64,000 nucleotides of DNA. Source: Bacteroidetes bacterium UBA1941 (lineage in GTDB: Bacteria > Bacteroidota > Bacteroidia > Chitinophagales > LD1). A model generated the notes under the pieces. It searched no databases. It was given only the letters and a program-made list of their open reading frames with translations, and was not told where the DNA came from. Positions within the stretch are counted from its first letter, which is position 1; every line of letters starts with the position of its first letter. The stretch spans positions 124,001-188,000 of the forward strand of contig DDEZ01000007.1 in NCBI GenBank assembly GCA_002336805.1, written 5' to 3'. The position numbers were made by a program, and so were the translations under genes. This document shows positions 56,401 to 63,852 of this stretch, piece after piece.

Positions 56401-56946
56401 CATGGCACCAGTCGCGCCATTTGATCCATTGGAGCCTGCAGCGCCTTGGGGACCCACAGCGCCCGTTGGGCCGGTTGCGCCGGCTGTACCATTCGCGCCA
56501 GCCGGACCGGTAGGACCCGTACGCCCGGTGGGACCGGTAGATCCTGTACCTCCCGATACATTGCCAGCATAGAGTGCATATGGTACACTCATCATCTGGT
56601 TGGTTCCCATATCAGTATAGTTACTACCTCCGGCTACATCCACTTCTACCTGCAGATACTTAGGGCCGCTGCCCCATGCCACACTCCCCAGGCTACCCCC
56701 TCCGGTGCCTATCACCGAGTTGAAAAGGCCAAACTGATTAGTGGTCTGGGCATGTGTCTCCTGAAACACCACTGTACCACTAGCTGTCTGGTCATGTATT
56801 GTGAATCGTATCGCTACATGAGTATTGGCCACTACCGCCCCGGCAGCGTTTCGCACGATAGCCTGGTAGTTGATACCCTGTGGTGGAGCCTGTGCAGCGA
56901 TACCCAGAGTATAGAAAGTAGTGAGGAGGAGTAAAAGCCTTTTCAT
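50464..56946 (-). CDS. Giant collagen-like surface protein with Peptidase S74 chaperone C-terminus
   Basis: A 2160-residue secreted protein with a signal peptide (MKRLLLLLTTFYTLGIAAQA). Its N-terminal module (21-130) is nearly the same as that of the 1707-residue paralog. Residues about 132-1202 are some 357 Gly-X-Y triplets, with the recurring block GATGPQGVAGATGAQGPAG and five GGG phase breaks. A linker then leads to YadA-head-like repeats at about 1515-1825 (SIALGSNSTSSGNQSLAVG). An S74 intramolecular chaperone begins near 1946 (SDRRIKRDLSYP, KTGFIAQQIESVYP), and a coiled coil ends the chain. S74 domains in phage tailspikes trimerise the fibre and may cut themselves off by a Ser/Lys mechanism. 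A trimeric adhesin with self-processing is likely. Confidence 0.9.
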   Translation of the reverse strand: MKRLLLLLTTFYTLGIAAQAPPQGINYQAIVRNAAGAVVANTHVAIRFTIHDQTASGTVVFQETHAQTTNQFGLFNSVIGTGGGSLGSVAWGSGPKYLQVEVDVAGGSNYTDMGTNQMMSVPYALYAGNVSGGTGSTGPTGRTGPTGPAGANGTAGATGPTGAVGPQGAAGSNGSNGATGAMGPAGVAGPTGAQGATGANGNDGATGPQGPAGVAGAQGIAGPTGPSGADGINGTNGTNGTTGATGANGADGATGAQGPTGAQGVAGITGPTGANGNDGATGPQGIAGPTGATGVGGGATGPTGPSGADGINGTNGTNGATGANGNDGATGPQGPAGADGATGPQGVAGPTGANGTNGTDGATGPQGIAGPTGPQGVAGITGPTGANGNDGATGPQGIAGPTGATGVGGGATGPTGPSGADGINGATGAIGATGPTGANGTNGVDGATGPQGITGPTGATGVGGGATGPTGPSGADGINGTNGSDGATGAQGPQGIAGPTGPQGVAGIAGPTGANGNDGATGPQGIAGPTGATGVGGGATGPTGPSGADGINGTNGSDGATGPQGPAGADGATGAQGPQGIAGPTGANGNDGATGPQGVAGPTGATGTNGTTGPAGATGANGTNGTDGATGPQGIAGATGPQGVAGITGPTGANGNDGATGPQGIAGPTGPTGAGGGATGPTGATGSNGADGATGPQGVAGSTGAQGPAGAAGPTGAAGTNGATGPAGPTGANGTNGADGATGPQGVAGPTGAAGTNGATGPAGPTGTNGTNGADGATGPQGVAGATGAQGPAGVAGATGAQGPAGVAGPTGAAGTNGATGPAGPTGANGTNGVDGATGPQGVAGLTGAAGTNGATGPAGPTGTNGTNGADGATGPQGVAGSTGAQGPAGAAGPTGAAGTNGATGPTGPTGTNGTNGVDGATGPQGVAGATGAQGPAGVAGPTGVAGTNGATGPAGPTGANGTNGADGATGPQGVAGATGAQGPAGAVGPAGPTGTNGTNGVDGATGPQGVAGATGAQGPAGAAGPTGAAGTNGATGPAGPTGTNGTNGADGATGPQGIAGATGAQGPAGVAGPTGAAGTNGATGPAGPTGANGTNGVDGATGPQGVAGATGAQGPAGATGPAGPTGANGTNGTDGVTGPQGTPGATGAQGPAGAAGSNGATGPAGATGANGTNGVDGATGAPGATGAQGPAGATGSTGPVGCAIPNRVLKSDGTSATCSIIYDDGTYVGVGTSAPAYKLDVNGDANVNGSLYLINNNGTSANKLYLAGTDLNHYIYSLGSGGDHTYFGEWNAQFDFYNTATSTPVMSLSGIASLMDLRANALIRGNNTNTPLSQVSAFELLSGRGSGAVLVGGQSNADIAIQYGGGGYRHFISTRHNSAVGSNLNAIDFYLNNSTTAGGSSAPGTGNVLGMSITATGVGIGTNVPTNALEVAGNTKTTNFQMTNGAANGYVLQGSGTGVGSWVDPATISAKNIYNSDGTLTGNRTVTMGASNITFAASSGNFYFAPTSNGLNQGNIAMGANLTSTGGCSIALGSNSTSSGNQSLAVGLFNTASGHQSAAIGYSVTASASFSDALGYQSKATANQAFAANYQTVASGGSSAAFGGVDTASGVNAFAVGQYNNANGTASAAFGTNNRIFSQYGIAGGASNYVSGNTAAALGYGNTSTNNFSMAFGQSNNATGIVSATIGYLNTASNNAAMAFGTTNTVGGFGAAAIGGNNTANGNYGISAGQYNSAANTGSVAMGLSNTAGGTAAIAIGQNNSASGSVSTAIGQNNNATNTGSVSLGLANTASGSAAIAAGQGSSATSSGAVSIGYNNTSSGVQSITLGSGLNAPSEGELVVGSYNTTYTPSSTTNWIGSDRLFTIGNGNPGFGYSNALVVLKNGNTGIGISNPSYPLDVASTVTTNYTSYGYLSSGGAGSNPGNSGSVPVSIHSSGRILSAEVNVQSDRRIKRDLSYPATASLLDIADRLEVTKYLYIDSVQRGNRSKTGFIAQQIESVYPTAVNKNNDVIPTVFALAASVRTDDGVLIISTSAAHGFEQGDEVLLYDEKNTAHPAKVTAVESDHTFRTESWTGQQGNVFVYGKKVNDFRTVDFDQITALAIGAIQELNKQQRTDRETIQELKAENEKLKAQSAEQTQNYKQIKAQVDAINERLNMTTGK
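53342..56555 (-). repeat. Collagen Gly-X-Y coding repeat
   Basis: About 3.2 kb encode roughly 357 Gly-X-Y triplets of the 2160-residue protein. Near-identical blocks (for example the unit encoding GATGPAGPTGTNGTNGADG) recur many times, so the tract is prone to length change by recombination or slippage. Long open frames on the other strand are repeat artefacts. Confidence 0.9.
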
Positions 56947-57002
56947 TGTTTGCGAAGGGTTGAGGGTTTCTTAAATTTTAGAAATCAGGTGTTTGTGAAA
57001 TC

Positions 57003-57010
57003 CAAAATTA
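57003..57010 (-). promoter_or_regulatory. Candidate promoter -7 element TAATTTTG for the collagen-like gene
   Basis: On the - strand TAATTTTG matches the Bacteroidota -7 consensus TAnnTTTG. It lies 57 bases upstream of the ATG at 56946. I see no clear -33 TTTG partner at the usual spacing. Confidence 0.4.
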
Positions 57011-57076
57011 AAAGTCGCACCACATTAATTTCCCTACAAATACACTACAAGCCCCTCTCCGCAATCTCTGACGTTA

Positions 57077-57084
57077 TATATTTG
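57077..57084 (+). promoter_or_regulatory. Candidate promoter -7 element TATATTTG for the TPR/HTH regulator
   Basis: TATATTTG matches the Bacteroidota -7 consensus and lies 23 bases before the ATG at 57108, implying a very short leader. A -33 element is not obvious. The divergent element for the collagen-like gene is about 70 bases away. Confidence 0.45.
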
Positions 57085-57107
57085 GCTCTACAGAAAATAC
57101 ACTCCTG

Positions 57108-58793
57108 ATGCGACAAGGCAAGGACAAGAACATAAAAGCTCTGGACGATCTATATGATATGATATGGGTGGATACAGAGCGAGCCTGGAAGGAGGCTCTT
57201 CATATCCATGAGCGCAACAAGGGATCCCGTCTCACCTATTCTTCTGCCAAAGTGCAAATGATCGTGTTCATCATTGCCACCATCACATCAAATTCCGGCA
57301 GGCACCCCATAGATGCAGATGTATTGAAAGCTTATTTTGAAAAACACAATCACAGATCAGAGGCAGCCACTACACTCCTGTGGATGATGCGAGCCAACAT
57401 CATGGCAGGTAAGGCTGAGAAACTTTTGGTTCTCGACCGGGAGTTTGAGGAAAAATACGCCGCAGCAGCCACTCCAGAGGACCTGGTATCCCGGATGCTA
57501 GCCACTAGCAACTACCACATGATGCGTGACCTCAATAAAGCAAATCAGGTAGAGCTGGCCCTGAAGGCTGAAACACTACTGAGAGCGCATCCAAAGCAAA
57601 CCGCAAAGTACCGTGTGAGCCTGGCCAATATGCTACAGCATAAAGCAGAAGCGCTGAGCCAGATAGGTGATACGATAGCCGCACAAAAAGCAATAGATGA
57701 AGCAATAGCGCTGGTAGATATGCCGGGCACGTCACCTTATTACTCATTTGTGTGTCACTACTTCAAAGGGAATGTGGCAGCCATAGCCGGGCAAAATGAG
57801 GTGGCACTCAAAAGCTACTACCTGCTGGCCGATAAGTTTGGAGGCAACTCATTTTACGACCGCCTGTTGATGTATGTATATATCCAGACCTTCAAAATGC
57901 TCAATGAGCAATGTAGCAAGGCCAGACCGCCTGAGCAGAAAAAGCTCGTGCTGAAGCAGCAGAAGTACCTCGATCTGGCCAAGTCACTTCTACCCACACA
58001 AAAGCGGCCCTACATCGTGCACTACCTCGACCTGTCGGAGGCTCGGCTCATGAGGGTACTGCACCGGTATGACGCTGCTATCACACTGCTGGCCAGCGCC
58101 CTCAGGTATTTCAGCAGTATCAGCTATAGCAATCATGTCATAGACATCTGGGAGGAGGCCTATCAAAACTACCGCAACCGTGCTGAGAAGACGCAATCTC
58201 CCGCCCACTACCGCAAGGCCATGTGGACACTAAGCAAAGTGACTGATCTGAACCACAAATACAATCAGGCACAAGGCAAAGAAAAAATGGATGCCCTAAT
58301 CAATAAATACGAACTACAGCAAAAAGAGCTGAACGAACAACTCCTACATCAAAAAATGGAAGCCATGAACAAAGAGATGCAAATGACCGCCCTGAACCTG
58401 CAGGAAAAGGTGACTGTACTGGACGAGCTCAAGGGCTACGTGACATCACTCAAGAAAAAGGGCAAGGAAACAAACGACCTGATCCGGGCCATCTCCCGCA
58501 AGATAGACAGTGTGATCATCACCGAGCAGGACAAATCGACCCTACAGCAAAAAATAAGTGAAGCCAGCGGCGACCTCGTGAGCATACTATCTGATCGCTA
58601 TCCGGAGCTGAGCATGCTTGAGATCCGTATGTGCACGCTGCTCAAAACCGGCATGACCAATAAAGAGCTCTCTAAACTCTATGGCCAAAGTGAAAAAAGC
58701 TATGAGCAGCACCGATACCGCATCAAAAAGAAAATGGGACTAGGTCGCGATGAAAAACTGATCAGGGCACTCAATCAGATCGCAGCGAAGTAA
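57108..58793 (+). CDS. TPR-type cytoplasmic regulator with C-terminal LuxR-like HTH (paralog)
   Basis: A 561-residue protein with the same plan as the regulator at 41975. Helical TPR-like repeats cover about residues 50-390 (AEALSQIGDTIAAQKAIDEA, YDAAITLLASALRYFSS). A coiled coil spans about 395-460 (YELQQKELNEQLLHQKMEAM). A C-terminal HTH follows at about 495-555 (YPELSMLEIRMCTLLKTGMTNKELSKLYG, RYRIKKKMGL). The coiled coil and HTH are clearly similar between the paralogs, while the TPR part has diverged. It is divergent from the second collagen-like gene (161 bases) and is its likely regulator. It converges on the MFS gene with only ten bases between stops and no visible terminator. Confidence 0.82.
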   Translation: MRQGKDKNIKALDDLYDMIWVDTERAWKEALHIHERNKGSRLTYSSAKVQMIVFIIATITSNSGRHPIDADVLKAYFEKHNHRSEAATTLLWMMRANIMAGKAEKLLVLDREFEEKYAAAATPEDLVSRMLATSNYHMMRDLNKANQVELALKAETLLRAHPKQTAKYRVSLANMLQHKAEALSQIGDTIAAQKAIDEAIALVDMPGTSPYYSFVCHYFKGNVAAIAGQNEVALKSYYLLADKFGGNSFYDRLLMYVYIQTFKMLNEQCSKARPPEQKKLVLKQQKYLDLAKSLLPTQKRPYIVHYLDLSEARLMRVLHRYDAAITLLASALRYFSSISYSNHVIDIWEEAYQNYRNRAEKTQSPAHYRKAMWTLSKVTDLNHKYNQAQGKEKMDALINKYELQQKELNEQLLHQKMEAMNKEMQMTALNLQEKVTVLDELKGYVTSLKKKGKETNDLIRAISRKIDSVIITEQDKSTLQQKISEASGDLVSILSDRYPELSMLEIRMCTLLKTGMTNKELSKLYGQSEKSYEQHRYRIKKKMGLGRDEKLIRALNQIAAK

Positions 58794-58803
58794 GGTATAT
58801 ACA

Positions 58804-60390
58804 TCACACAGGAGCTACATCTCTGGAGCGCAGGTCTATCACAGTACGATTGAGGTATGGCACCAGGGCTATGACCAATATAGTGGCGGCCAATATCCAG
58901 GCCATCACCTCATAGTAGTCCATAGCATATCGCATCTGGCTTTGTATATGGACTGTATTGGCCAGCAGCTTTTGCGCCAGCCTTGATGCCTTTTGCGGGT
59001 TTACGCCCAGGGCTATCAGGTGCTGCGTCTGCTTCGCCAGTGTCTGGCGCACCAGTGGATTAGTACGGGTCAGTATATCCTGCATAGCGCTATAGTGCCG
59101 CCCCCGAGAGTACAACTCATAAAAATTCATCAGCGCGATACTGGAGCAGAAGCCCAGATACCGGACGGTCAAACCTATAGCCGAGGCAGACGCTCCCATC
59201 CAGGCAGGCACAGATGAGATAGCATACACTATAGCCGGCACCATGATCACGCCTACTCCCAGCCCCTGTGCTATGAGCGGGATGTAATAGTGGTCTTCGT
59301 CGCCCTGTGTATCAAAAAGAAAAAACATCCTGACATGATAGAATAGAAGCAATGTAAACCCTGCCATCCAGATGAACCTGATATTCCACCTGCGCAGGAT
59401 CAGGATGCAGGCTATGGCGACCCCGGTGATCAGCCCGGCCATGTTTGCCACATTGATATATGACAAGTGCCGCGGGTCAAGTCTGAGCACACCTGTAAAA
59501 AATGAATTGGTAAGGCCGGAGGCAAACCGGCAGATATACATCACATAAAGTATCGCCATGCCTATTGCAAAGTTTCTAAATGATAATACGCGGAGGTCAG
59601 TATATGGCCTCTTGATGTGCCGCTGGCGCCATAGATAAATCGCAATTAGCGCGATCACCGCCACCAGTAAAGCAAGAAACACTGCATCCTGAAACCAGTA
59701 ATGCTCCTGGCCATATACCATCATATAGCCTATCACTACCAGTATAGCACTGTATAGCACAAAGCTCTGCCAGTCAAGATAAGAGAGCGGAAAGCGGCCC
59801 TGCAGGCGTACCGTGTGCATAGTAACGAGCAGAAGTACAAAACCCGGTACATAGAGAAAGGAGGCATCAAGGTACAGCATATTGAAGTCGCAGGCATCTA
59901 TCAGATCAGCTGTGATCAGATTATTGAGTGGCATGGCTATGAGCAGCAGGCCAAACATGACAGAGAAACCTACCTCCCGTGCCCGCTCGCTATGAAAGCG
60001 AGTGAAAAGCAGCGTCAAGGACAGATTGACCGTACTGGCAAACAACATACCCTGTACAAATCGGACAGGATACAGCAGATAAAGATCGGAGATAAAATAG
60101 CAGGCCACAGTAGTAGCCATCTGGAGAAAAGTGAAAATGGCAAAGTATTCTTTGGCAGCCAGATAGCTGAAAAACCTCCGCTCCAGGCTGTAAAACCCTG
60201 CATAGCCTGCATAGAAAAGAATCACAGCAAACTGTACATCTGCCGGCTCGCAGCCATAGTATCCTGCCGCTACACTCACATTGGCCATAGGCAGGAAGAA
60301 GACCACCATACTAGGCATGATGATGCTAAAGAGCGTGACGAATATCAGCCACCCCGGTGCCCAGCTACGAAATATGCGATCTTCATTCAT
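58804..60390 (-). CDS. MFS drug exporter, DHA2/EmrB-like (14 helices)
   Basis: An inner-membrane proton antiporter of the major facilitator superfamily. The 528 residues contain about 14 hydrophobic helices, and the last extracytoplasmic part before the final helix is long, as in EmrB. The stretch YPVRFVQGMLFASTVNLSL in helix 4 corresponds to motif B. I chose the ATG at 60390, which overlaps the adaptor stop by eight bases. An upstream start at 60423 would add 11 residues. It probably works with the adaptor and the TolC-like protein of the same operon to move toxic compounds across both membranes. The substrate is unknown. Confidence 0.88.
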   Translation of the reverse strand: MNEDRIFRSWAPGWLIFVTLFSIIMPSMVVFFLPMANVSVAAGYYGCEPADVQFAVILFYAGYAGFYSLERRFFSYLAAKEYFAIFTFLQMATTVACYFISDLYLLYPVRFVQGMLFASTVNLSLTLLFTRFHSERAREVGFSVMFGLLLIAMPLNNLITADLIDACDFNMLYLDASFLYVPGFVLLLVTMHTVRLQGRFPLSYLDWQSFVLYSAILVVIGYMMVYGQEHYWFQDAVFLALLVAVIALIAIYLWRQRHIKRPYTDLRVLSFRNFAIGMAILYVMYICRFASGLTNSFFTGVLRLDPRHLSYINVANMAGLITGVAIACILILRRWNIRFIWMAGFTLLLFYHVRMFFLFDTQGDEDHYYIPLIAQGLGVGVIMVPAIVYAISSVPAWMGASASAIGLTVRYLGFCSSIALMNFYELYSRGRHYSAMQDILTRTNPLVRQTLAKQTQHLIALGVNPQKASRLAQKLLANTVHIQSQMRYAMDYYEVMAWILAATILVIALVPYLNRTVIDLRSRDVAPV

Positions 60391-61447
60391 GCTTTTGTCC
60401 CTTGCGGGTATATACGTTTGCATTCATACCAGCCTTGAGTACTTCTGTCTCTGACCTGGTGCCATCTATCCTGATGCGCACGGGTATCCGTTGTACTATT
60501 TTGACATAGTTGCCGGTAGCATTATCTGGAGGTAGCAGGGAGAAGCTGGACCCTGTGGCCGGCGACATAGAGATGATCGTACCTCTGAAAAAATGATCAG
60601 GATATGCATCTGCCACTACCCTCACAGAGTCTCCTATATGCATATGGGCTACCTGCGTTTCCTTATAGTTAGCTACTACCCATTTATCTGTCTCGCCATC
60701 TACTATATATGCCAGTACCTCGCCCGCATTGACCATCTGGCCGGGCTCTACTGACCTCCGGCCCATACGGCCATCATAGGGAGCTATGACCGCTGTATAG
60801 CTCACGTCTAGCTTGTGCCTGTCCAGCAGCGCCTTCAGCCGCGTGATCTCTGCCCGCGCTACTGATTGCTCTGCCAGTATGTCTTGCGTTTTGGACCTGG
60901 CAGCGTCATAGCTTTCCTGCGCGGAGCGGTATTCGCTCTTATATACATCCAGTGTGGCTTGCACGTTCTCCACCTGTTGTGACGTAGCCGCTTCGTCTTT
61001 ATACAGCTTCTGGTACCGATCATATTCCAGCTGTTGTTTCCATACTTTGGCCTGGCCGGCAGTGGTCTGCGACTGCGCTACCTGTGCTGACTTCTGCAGT
61101 GTGTGTACATTGCTCTCCAGCACTTGCAACTGCGCTACAGCTTTATTGATAGCAGCCTCTGTCTGCTCCTGCTGTATGATATACTCGCGGCTATCTATGA
61201 CCAGCAGCGTATCTCCGCGGTGCACCGGCTGGTTTTCTTCAAACCTGACCTCTGTGATAAAGCCACCTGCGCGGGATATGACAGGATTGACATACTCCTC
61301 TACCTGTGCGTCATCTGTCTGCTCATAGCGGTGGTAGCGCCAAAGGGTCCTGGTGCCCCACACCAGCAGGATCAGTACCATGATCCCTGCCAGCCATCCG
61401 GTGATACGTGTGATGAGCCTGTCTGTGGCTGTATATTGCTTTTTCAT
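60383..61447 (-). CDS. HlyD/EmrA-like membrane fusion protein
   Basis: A 354-residue adaptor with one N-terminal membrane helix (ITGWLAGIMVLILLVWGTRTLW). A lipoyl half-motif (VNPVISRAGGFITEVRFEENQPVHRGD), a long coiled-coil hairpin and the second lipoyl half (VIAPYDGRMGRRSVEPGQMVNAGE) follow, then a beta barrel. DDAQVEEYVNPV is the EmrA-type beginning. It links the MFS pump to the outer-membrane channel. It starts three bases after the channel gene's stop and overlaps the pump gene, so all three are cotranscribed. Confidence 0.92.
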   Translation of the reverse strand: MKKQYTATDRLITRITGWLAGIMVLILLVWGTRTLWRYHRYEQTDDAQVEEYVNPVISRAGGFITEVRFEENQPVHRGDTLLVIDSREYIIQQEQTEAAINKAVAQLQVLESNVHTLQKSAQVAQSQTTAGQAKVWKQQLEYDRYQKLYKDEAATSQQVENVQATLDVYKSEYRSAQESYDAARSKTQDILAEQSVARAEITRLKALLDRHKLDVSYTAVIAPYDGRMGRRSVEPGQMVNAGEVLAYIVDGETDKWVVANYKETQVAHMHIGDSVRVVADAYPDHFFRGTIISMSPATGSSFSLLPPDNATGNYVKIVQRIPVRIRIDGTRSETEVLKAGMNANVYTRKGQKHE

Positions 61448-61450
61448 TGA

Positions 61451-62779
61451 TTATAGATCGCCTATGATGTTTTGTAATAAGTAGTACCTGTCCTGGGCTG
61501 TGATGCGCGCCGCAGCCAGGTCAAATCGTGTCTGCAATACCTGGATATCGGCATCTAGGAGGTCTGTGATGAGTGCAGCCTGATGGAAGTATGCGCTGCG
61601 TATGATGCGTGCATTCTCTACGGCACGGTCTACGCTCGTGCTGGCCACATCTATCTGTACCAGAGACTCTCTGTAGCGGAGGTAGGCCTCACGTACCTGC
61701 TGCCTCACGCGGTCCTCTTCATCTCTATGCGCTTCCTCTTCTTTCTCCAGCTCGATACGTGCGCTACGTGTTTTGTAGATATTGTGATATATCGAGGAGA
61801 TAGGAAAGGACGCCTTGAGCCCGCCAATACCTATAGAGTACCACGCTGCATTGTAGGGGTAAAGCATGATCTGCGGATTGCCATAGTGAAAGTCGCCCAT
61901 CAGCCCTATGCTGGGCCTTACATTTGCCTTGATACGCTGCAGGTGTAGCCTGCTCAGCGCAGTTTGCTGCTCAGACAGGTGCAGTCCGTAGGAGTGATCC
62001 ATAGCCTCTGCCAGGCACTCCTCATAGCTGCCGGGATCTTTTGCCAGGACATCTGAGGGAGATGATGGCACGAGGATGCTTTCATCAGGCTGGCCCATCA
62101 GGATGTTCAATTTCTGAGAGGCTATGGCTATATCATTGCATATCTGCACGAGCGTCATCCTGCGGCGTGATAGATCCAGCTCCACACGTAGTACATCGCT
62201 TTTGAGCACCACGCCATTTCGGTTGAGTGATCGTATCTCTCTGAGTTGCTGCTCCTGGTCTGCTATATCCTGCTCTACCAGTGCGCGAAAGACGATAGAC
62301 TTCTGCAGCTCCAGATAGAGGCTGGCAGACCGGTAGCGTATATCTGATGTAGTCTGATCCTGCTGCAAAAGAGCGATCTGATATAGGGTTTTATTTTCCT
62401 TCACTCTGAGATTGGTCTTGCTGCCATTGTACAGATTGAGGTAAAAGTCTGTACCCGCATTGTATAGCACGTGTATCACCTCATGCTGTGATGGTGCTGA
62501 GGAGCCATTGTCATAGATCGGCATATTGGTAGCGCCCATTAAGCTGCCGCCTATATTGATATCAGGAAGGCGCTCCATTTGCGCATCCATGATCTCCTCG
62601 TGAGCCGCATCGGCAGCCTTCCGTCTGATCTCTATAGCCCGGCTATGGGCGGCTACCCGCTGCCATACATCGGGCAGGGTCATCGTCAGTGTATCTGCTG
62701 TCTGCGCCGGCAGGGCGTATGTGAGAGAAAGAGACCCTGCGCATATCAGCAGCAGCAAGGGTTTTCTTATGTAGTTCAT
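61451..62779 (-). CDS. TolC-family outer-membrane channel of the EmrAB-like exporter
   Basis: A 442-residue TolC-like protein with a signal peptide (MNYIRKPLLLLICAGSLSLTYA). It has two OEP repeats, with long amphipathic helices such as SLYLELQKSIVFRALVEQDIADQ and IRSAYFHQAALITDLLDADIQV. No lipobox is visible. The ATG at 62779 is preferred over a GTG at 62794, because a promoter -7 element lies only a few bases before the latter and the ATG places the signal peptide first. It is the first gene of the operon (channel, adaptor, MFS pump) and is divergent from the AraC regulator. Confidence 0.88.
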   Translation of the reverse strand: MNYIRKPLLLLICAGSLSLTYALPAQTADTLTMTLPDVWQRVAAHSRAIEIRRKAADAAHEEIMDAQMERLPDINIGGSLMGATNMPIYDNGSSAPSQHEVIHVLYNAGTDFYLNLYNGSKTNLRVKENKTLYQIALLQQDQTTSDIRYRSASLYLELQKSIVFRALVEQDIADQEQQLREIRSLNRNGVVLKSDVLRVELDLSRRRMTLVQICNDIAIASQKLNILMGQPDESILVPSSPSDVLAKDPGSYEECLAEAMDHSYGLHLSEQQTALSRLHLQRIKANVRPSIGLMGDFHYGNPQIMLYPYNAAWYSIGIGGLKASFPISSIYHNIYKTRSARIELEKEEEAHRDEEDRVRQQVREAYLRYRESLVQIDVASTSVDRAVENARIIRSAYFHQAALITDLLDADIQVLQTRFDLAAARITAQDRYYLLQNIIGDL

Positions 62780-62796
62780 TTGTTGTTTTGTCACTA

Positions 62797-62804
62797 CAAA
62801 GGTA
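62797..62804 (-). promoter_or_regulatory. Candidate promoter -7 element TACCTTTG for the exporter operon
   Basis: On the - strand TACCTTTG matches TAnnTTTG, 17 bases before the ATG at 62779. Transcription would start about ten bases before that ATG. The -33 partner is not clear. The rightward AraC gene has a related TTCCTTTG about 20 bases upstream of its ATG. Confidence 0.5.
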
Positions 62805-62896
62805 GGTAGCTAAAGCCTATGCCCGTTTTACCTAAATAGTCAATTATTTATCCGATCCGGCCAAAGTGTATTTCCTTTGTAGTACAATACATATCC

Positions 62897-63682
62897 ATGG
62901 GACTGATAGCATCACTACCGGAAATAGACAAACAACCCAAAGCGGCCTTTGTCATGCATGAAAAGTTTGAAAGGCTCATTCCCCTGCACAAACACACCAA
63001 AGGCCAGCTGACGTACATAGAGGGCGGGATAGCCTATATCACCATTCATTTCAAAACATACATTGTCCCCGCGCACCATTACTTCTGGATACCTAAGGGT
63101 ATGCCGCACCTGCTCCGGGTGAGCAACTCTGCTACAGTAGTGCGAAACATCTACTTCTACACGCGAGATGACGACAGCCACGAGTTTTATAGCAAACTAG
63201 GGATATACCCGGCCAGCAGGCTACTGATAGAGATGATAAGCTACACAGAGCGATGGGATGGCGGCCATGTAAAGCCTGGTGATGAAAACTTCGAATTCCT
63301 GATCGCGCTGAAAAATATCCTGCCTGAGCTGGGCCATAAAACGCTGCCCATCATACTGCCCATCACCGAAGACGAATCTATGAAACGTATCCTGCGCTAT
63401 ATGGAGAGCAAAATTTCATTGCCACTTACACTAGAGGAGGTGAGCAGTCAGTTTAACATGAGCTCCCGCTCTCTGTCACGACTTTTCCAGTCTACACTGC
63501 ACATCTCCTTTTTGCAATACCTGAAAACGCTCCGAATGGTAAAGGCAATAGAAATGCTGCTAAAGACTGACATCCCTGTAGGGGAGATCGGGATCAGAGT
63601 AGGCTACGATAGTATCGGTTCATTTAGCAATGCCTTCTTTGCACTCACTCAGTCCCGCCCTTCAGACTTTCGCCGGGTATAA
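62897..63682 (+). CDS. AraC-family transcriptional regulator
   Basis: A 261-residue regulator. An N-terminal cupin-like sensor (about residues 25-110) contains HKHTKGQLTYIEGG and PKGMPHLLRV. A C-terminal pair of helix-turn-helix motifs lies at about 165-260: LTLEEVSSQFNMSSRSLSRLFQ, then IPVGEIGIRVGYDSIGSFSNAF, ending in SRPSDFRRV. It is divergent from the TolC-adaptor-MFS operon with about 115 bases between the starts. It most likely controls that operon in response to a small ligand. The terminator at 63681-63713 follows directly. Confidence 0.9.
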   Translation: MGLIASLPEIDKQPKAAFVMHEKFERLIPLHKHTKGQLTYIEGGIAYITIHFKTYIVPAHHYFWIPKGMPHLLRVSNSATVVRNIYFYTRDDDSHEFYSKLGIYPASRLLIEMISYTERWDGGHVKPGDENFEFLIALKNILPELGHKTLPIILPITEDESMKRILRYMESKISLPLTLEEVSSQFNMSSRSLSRLFQSTLHISFLQYLKTLRMVKAIEMLLKTDIPVGEIGIRVGYDSIGSFSNAFFALTQSRPSDFRRV

Positions 63683-63713
63683 AAAAATAGGGGATGCAGT
63701 TTCCTGCATCCCC
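63681..63713. terminator. Intrinsic terminator between the AraC gene and a convergent gene
   Basis: A perfect 10-bp stem GGGGATGCAG/CTGCATCCCC with a four-base loop (63690-63713). An A-run lies on the left, so on the - strand it is a stem followed by T's. It can stop the leftward gene coming from the right, and it less clearly ends the araC transcript. Confidence 0.8.
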
Positions 63714-63771
63714 TGCTCTTCCGGTAAGAAAAGAGTATCGTGGTTTTAAGGTTTGTATCAGTCCGGATAAA

Positions 63772-63795
63772 GGACAGGAGCCGGGGCCCCTGTCC
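63772..63795. other. Long GC-rich hairpin downstream of the T9SS gene
   Basis: A 7-bp stem GGACAGG/CCTGTCC encloses a further GC-pairing core (AGCCGGGGCC, one mismatch). No T-run follows on either strand, so it does not look like a standard terminator. It may be an additional 3' structure of the leftward transcript. Confidence 0.4.
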
Positions 63796-63852
63796 TGTCA
63801 TGAACAAAACCATTACTGTGAAAAAACGCCGTATAGGATCACAGGTCTCTTG

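Noticed and set aside
39100..56555. Dense repeats that could suggest CRISPR arrays
   Set aside because: Repeats are 9-base coding triplets in frame with collagen proteins. There are no constant repeats with unique spacers and no cas genes.
59815..60438. 207-codon frame on the + strand
   Set aside because: It is antisense to the MFS pump, whose helices and motifs are clear.
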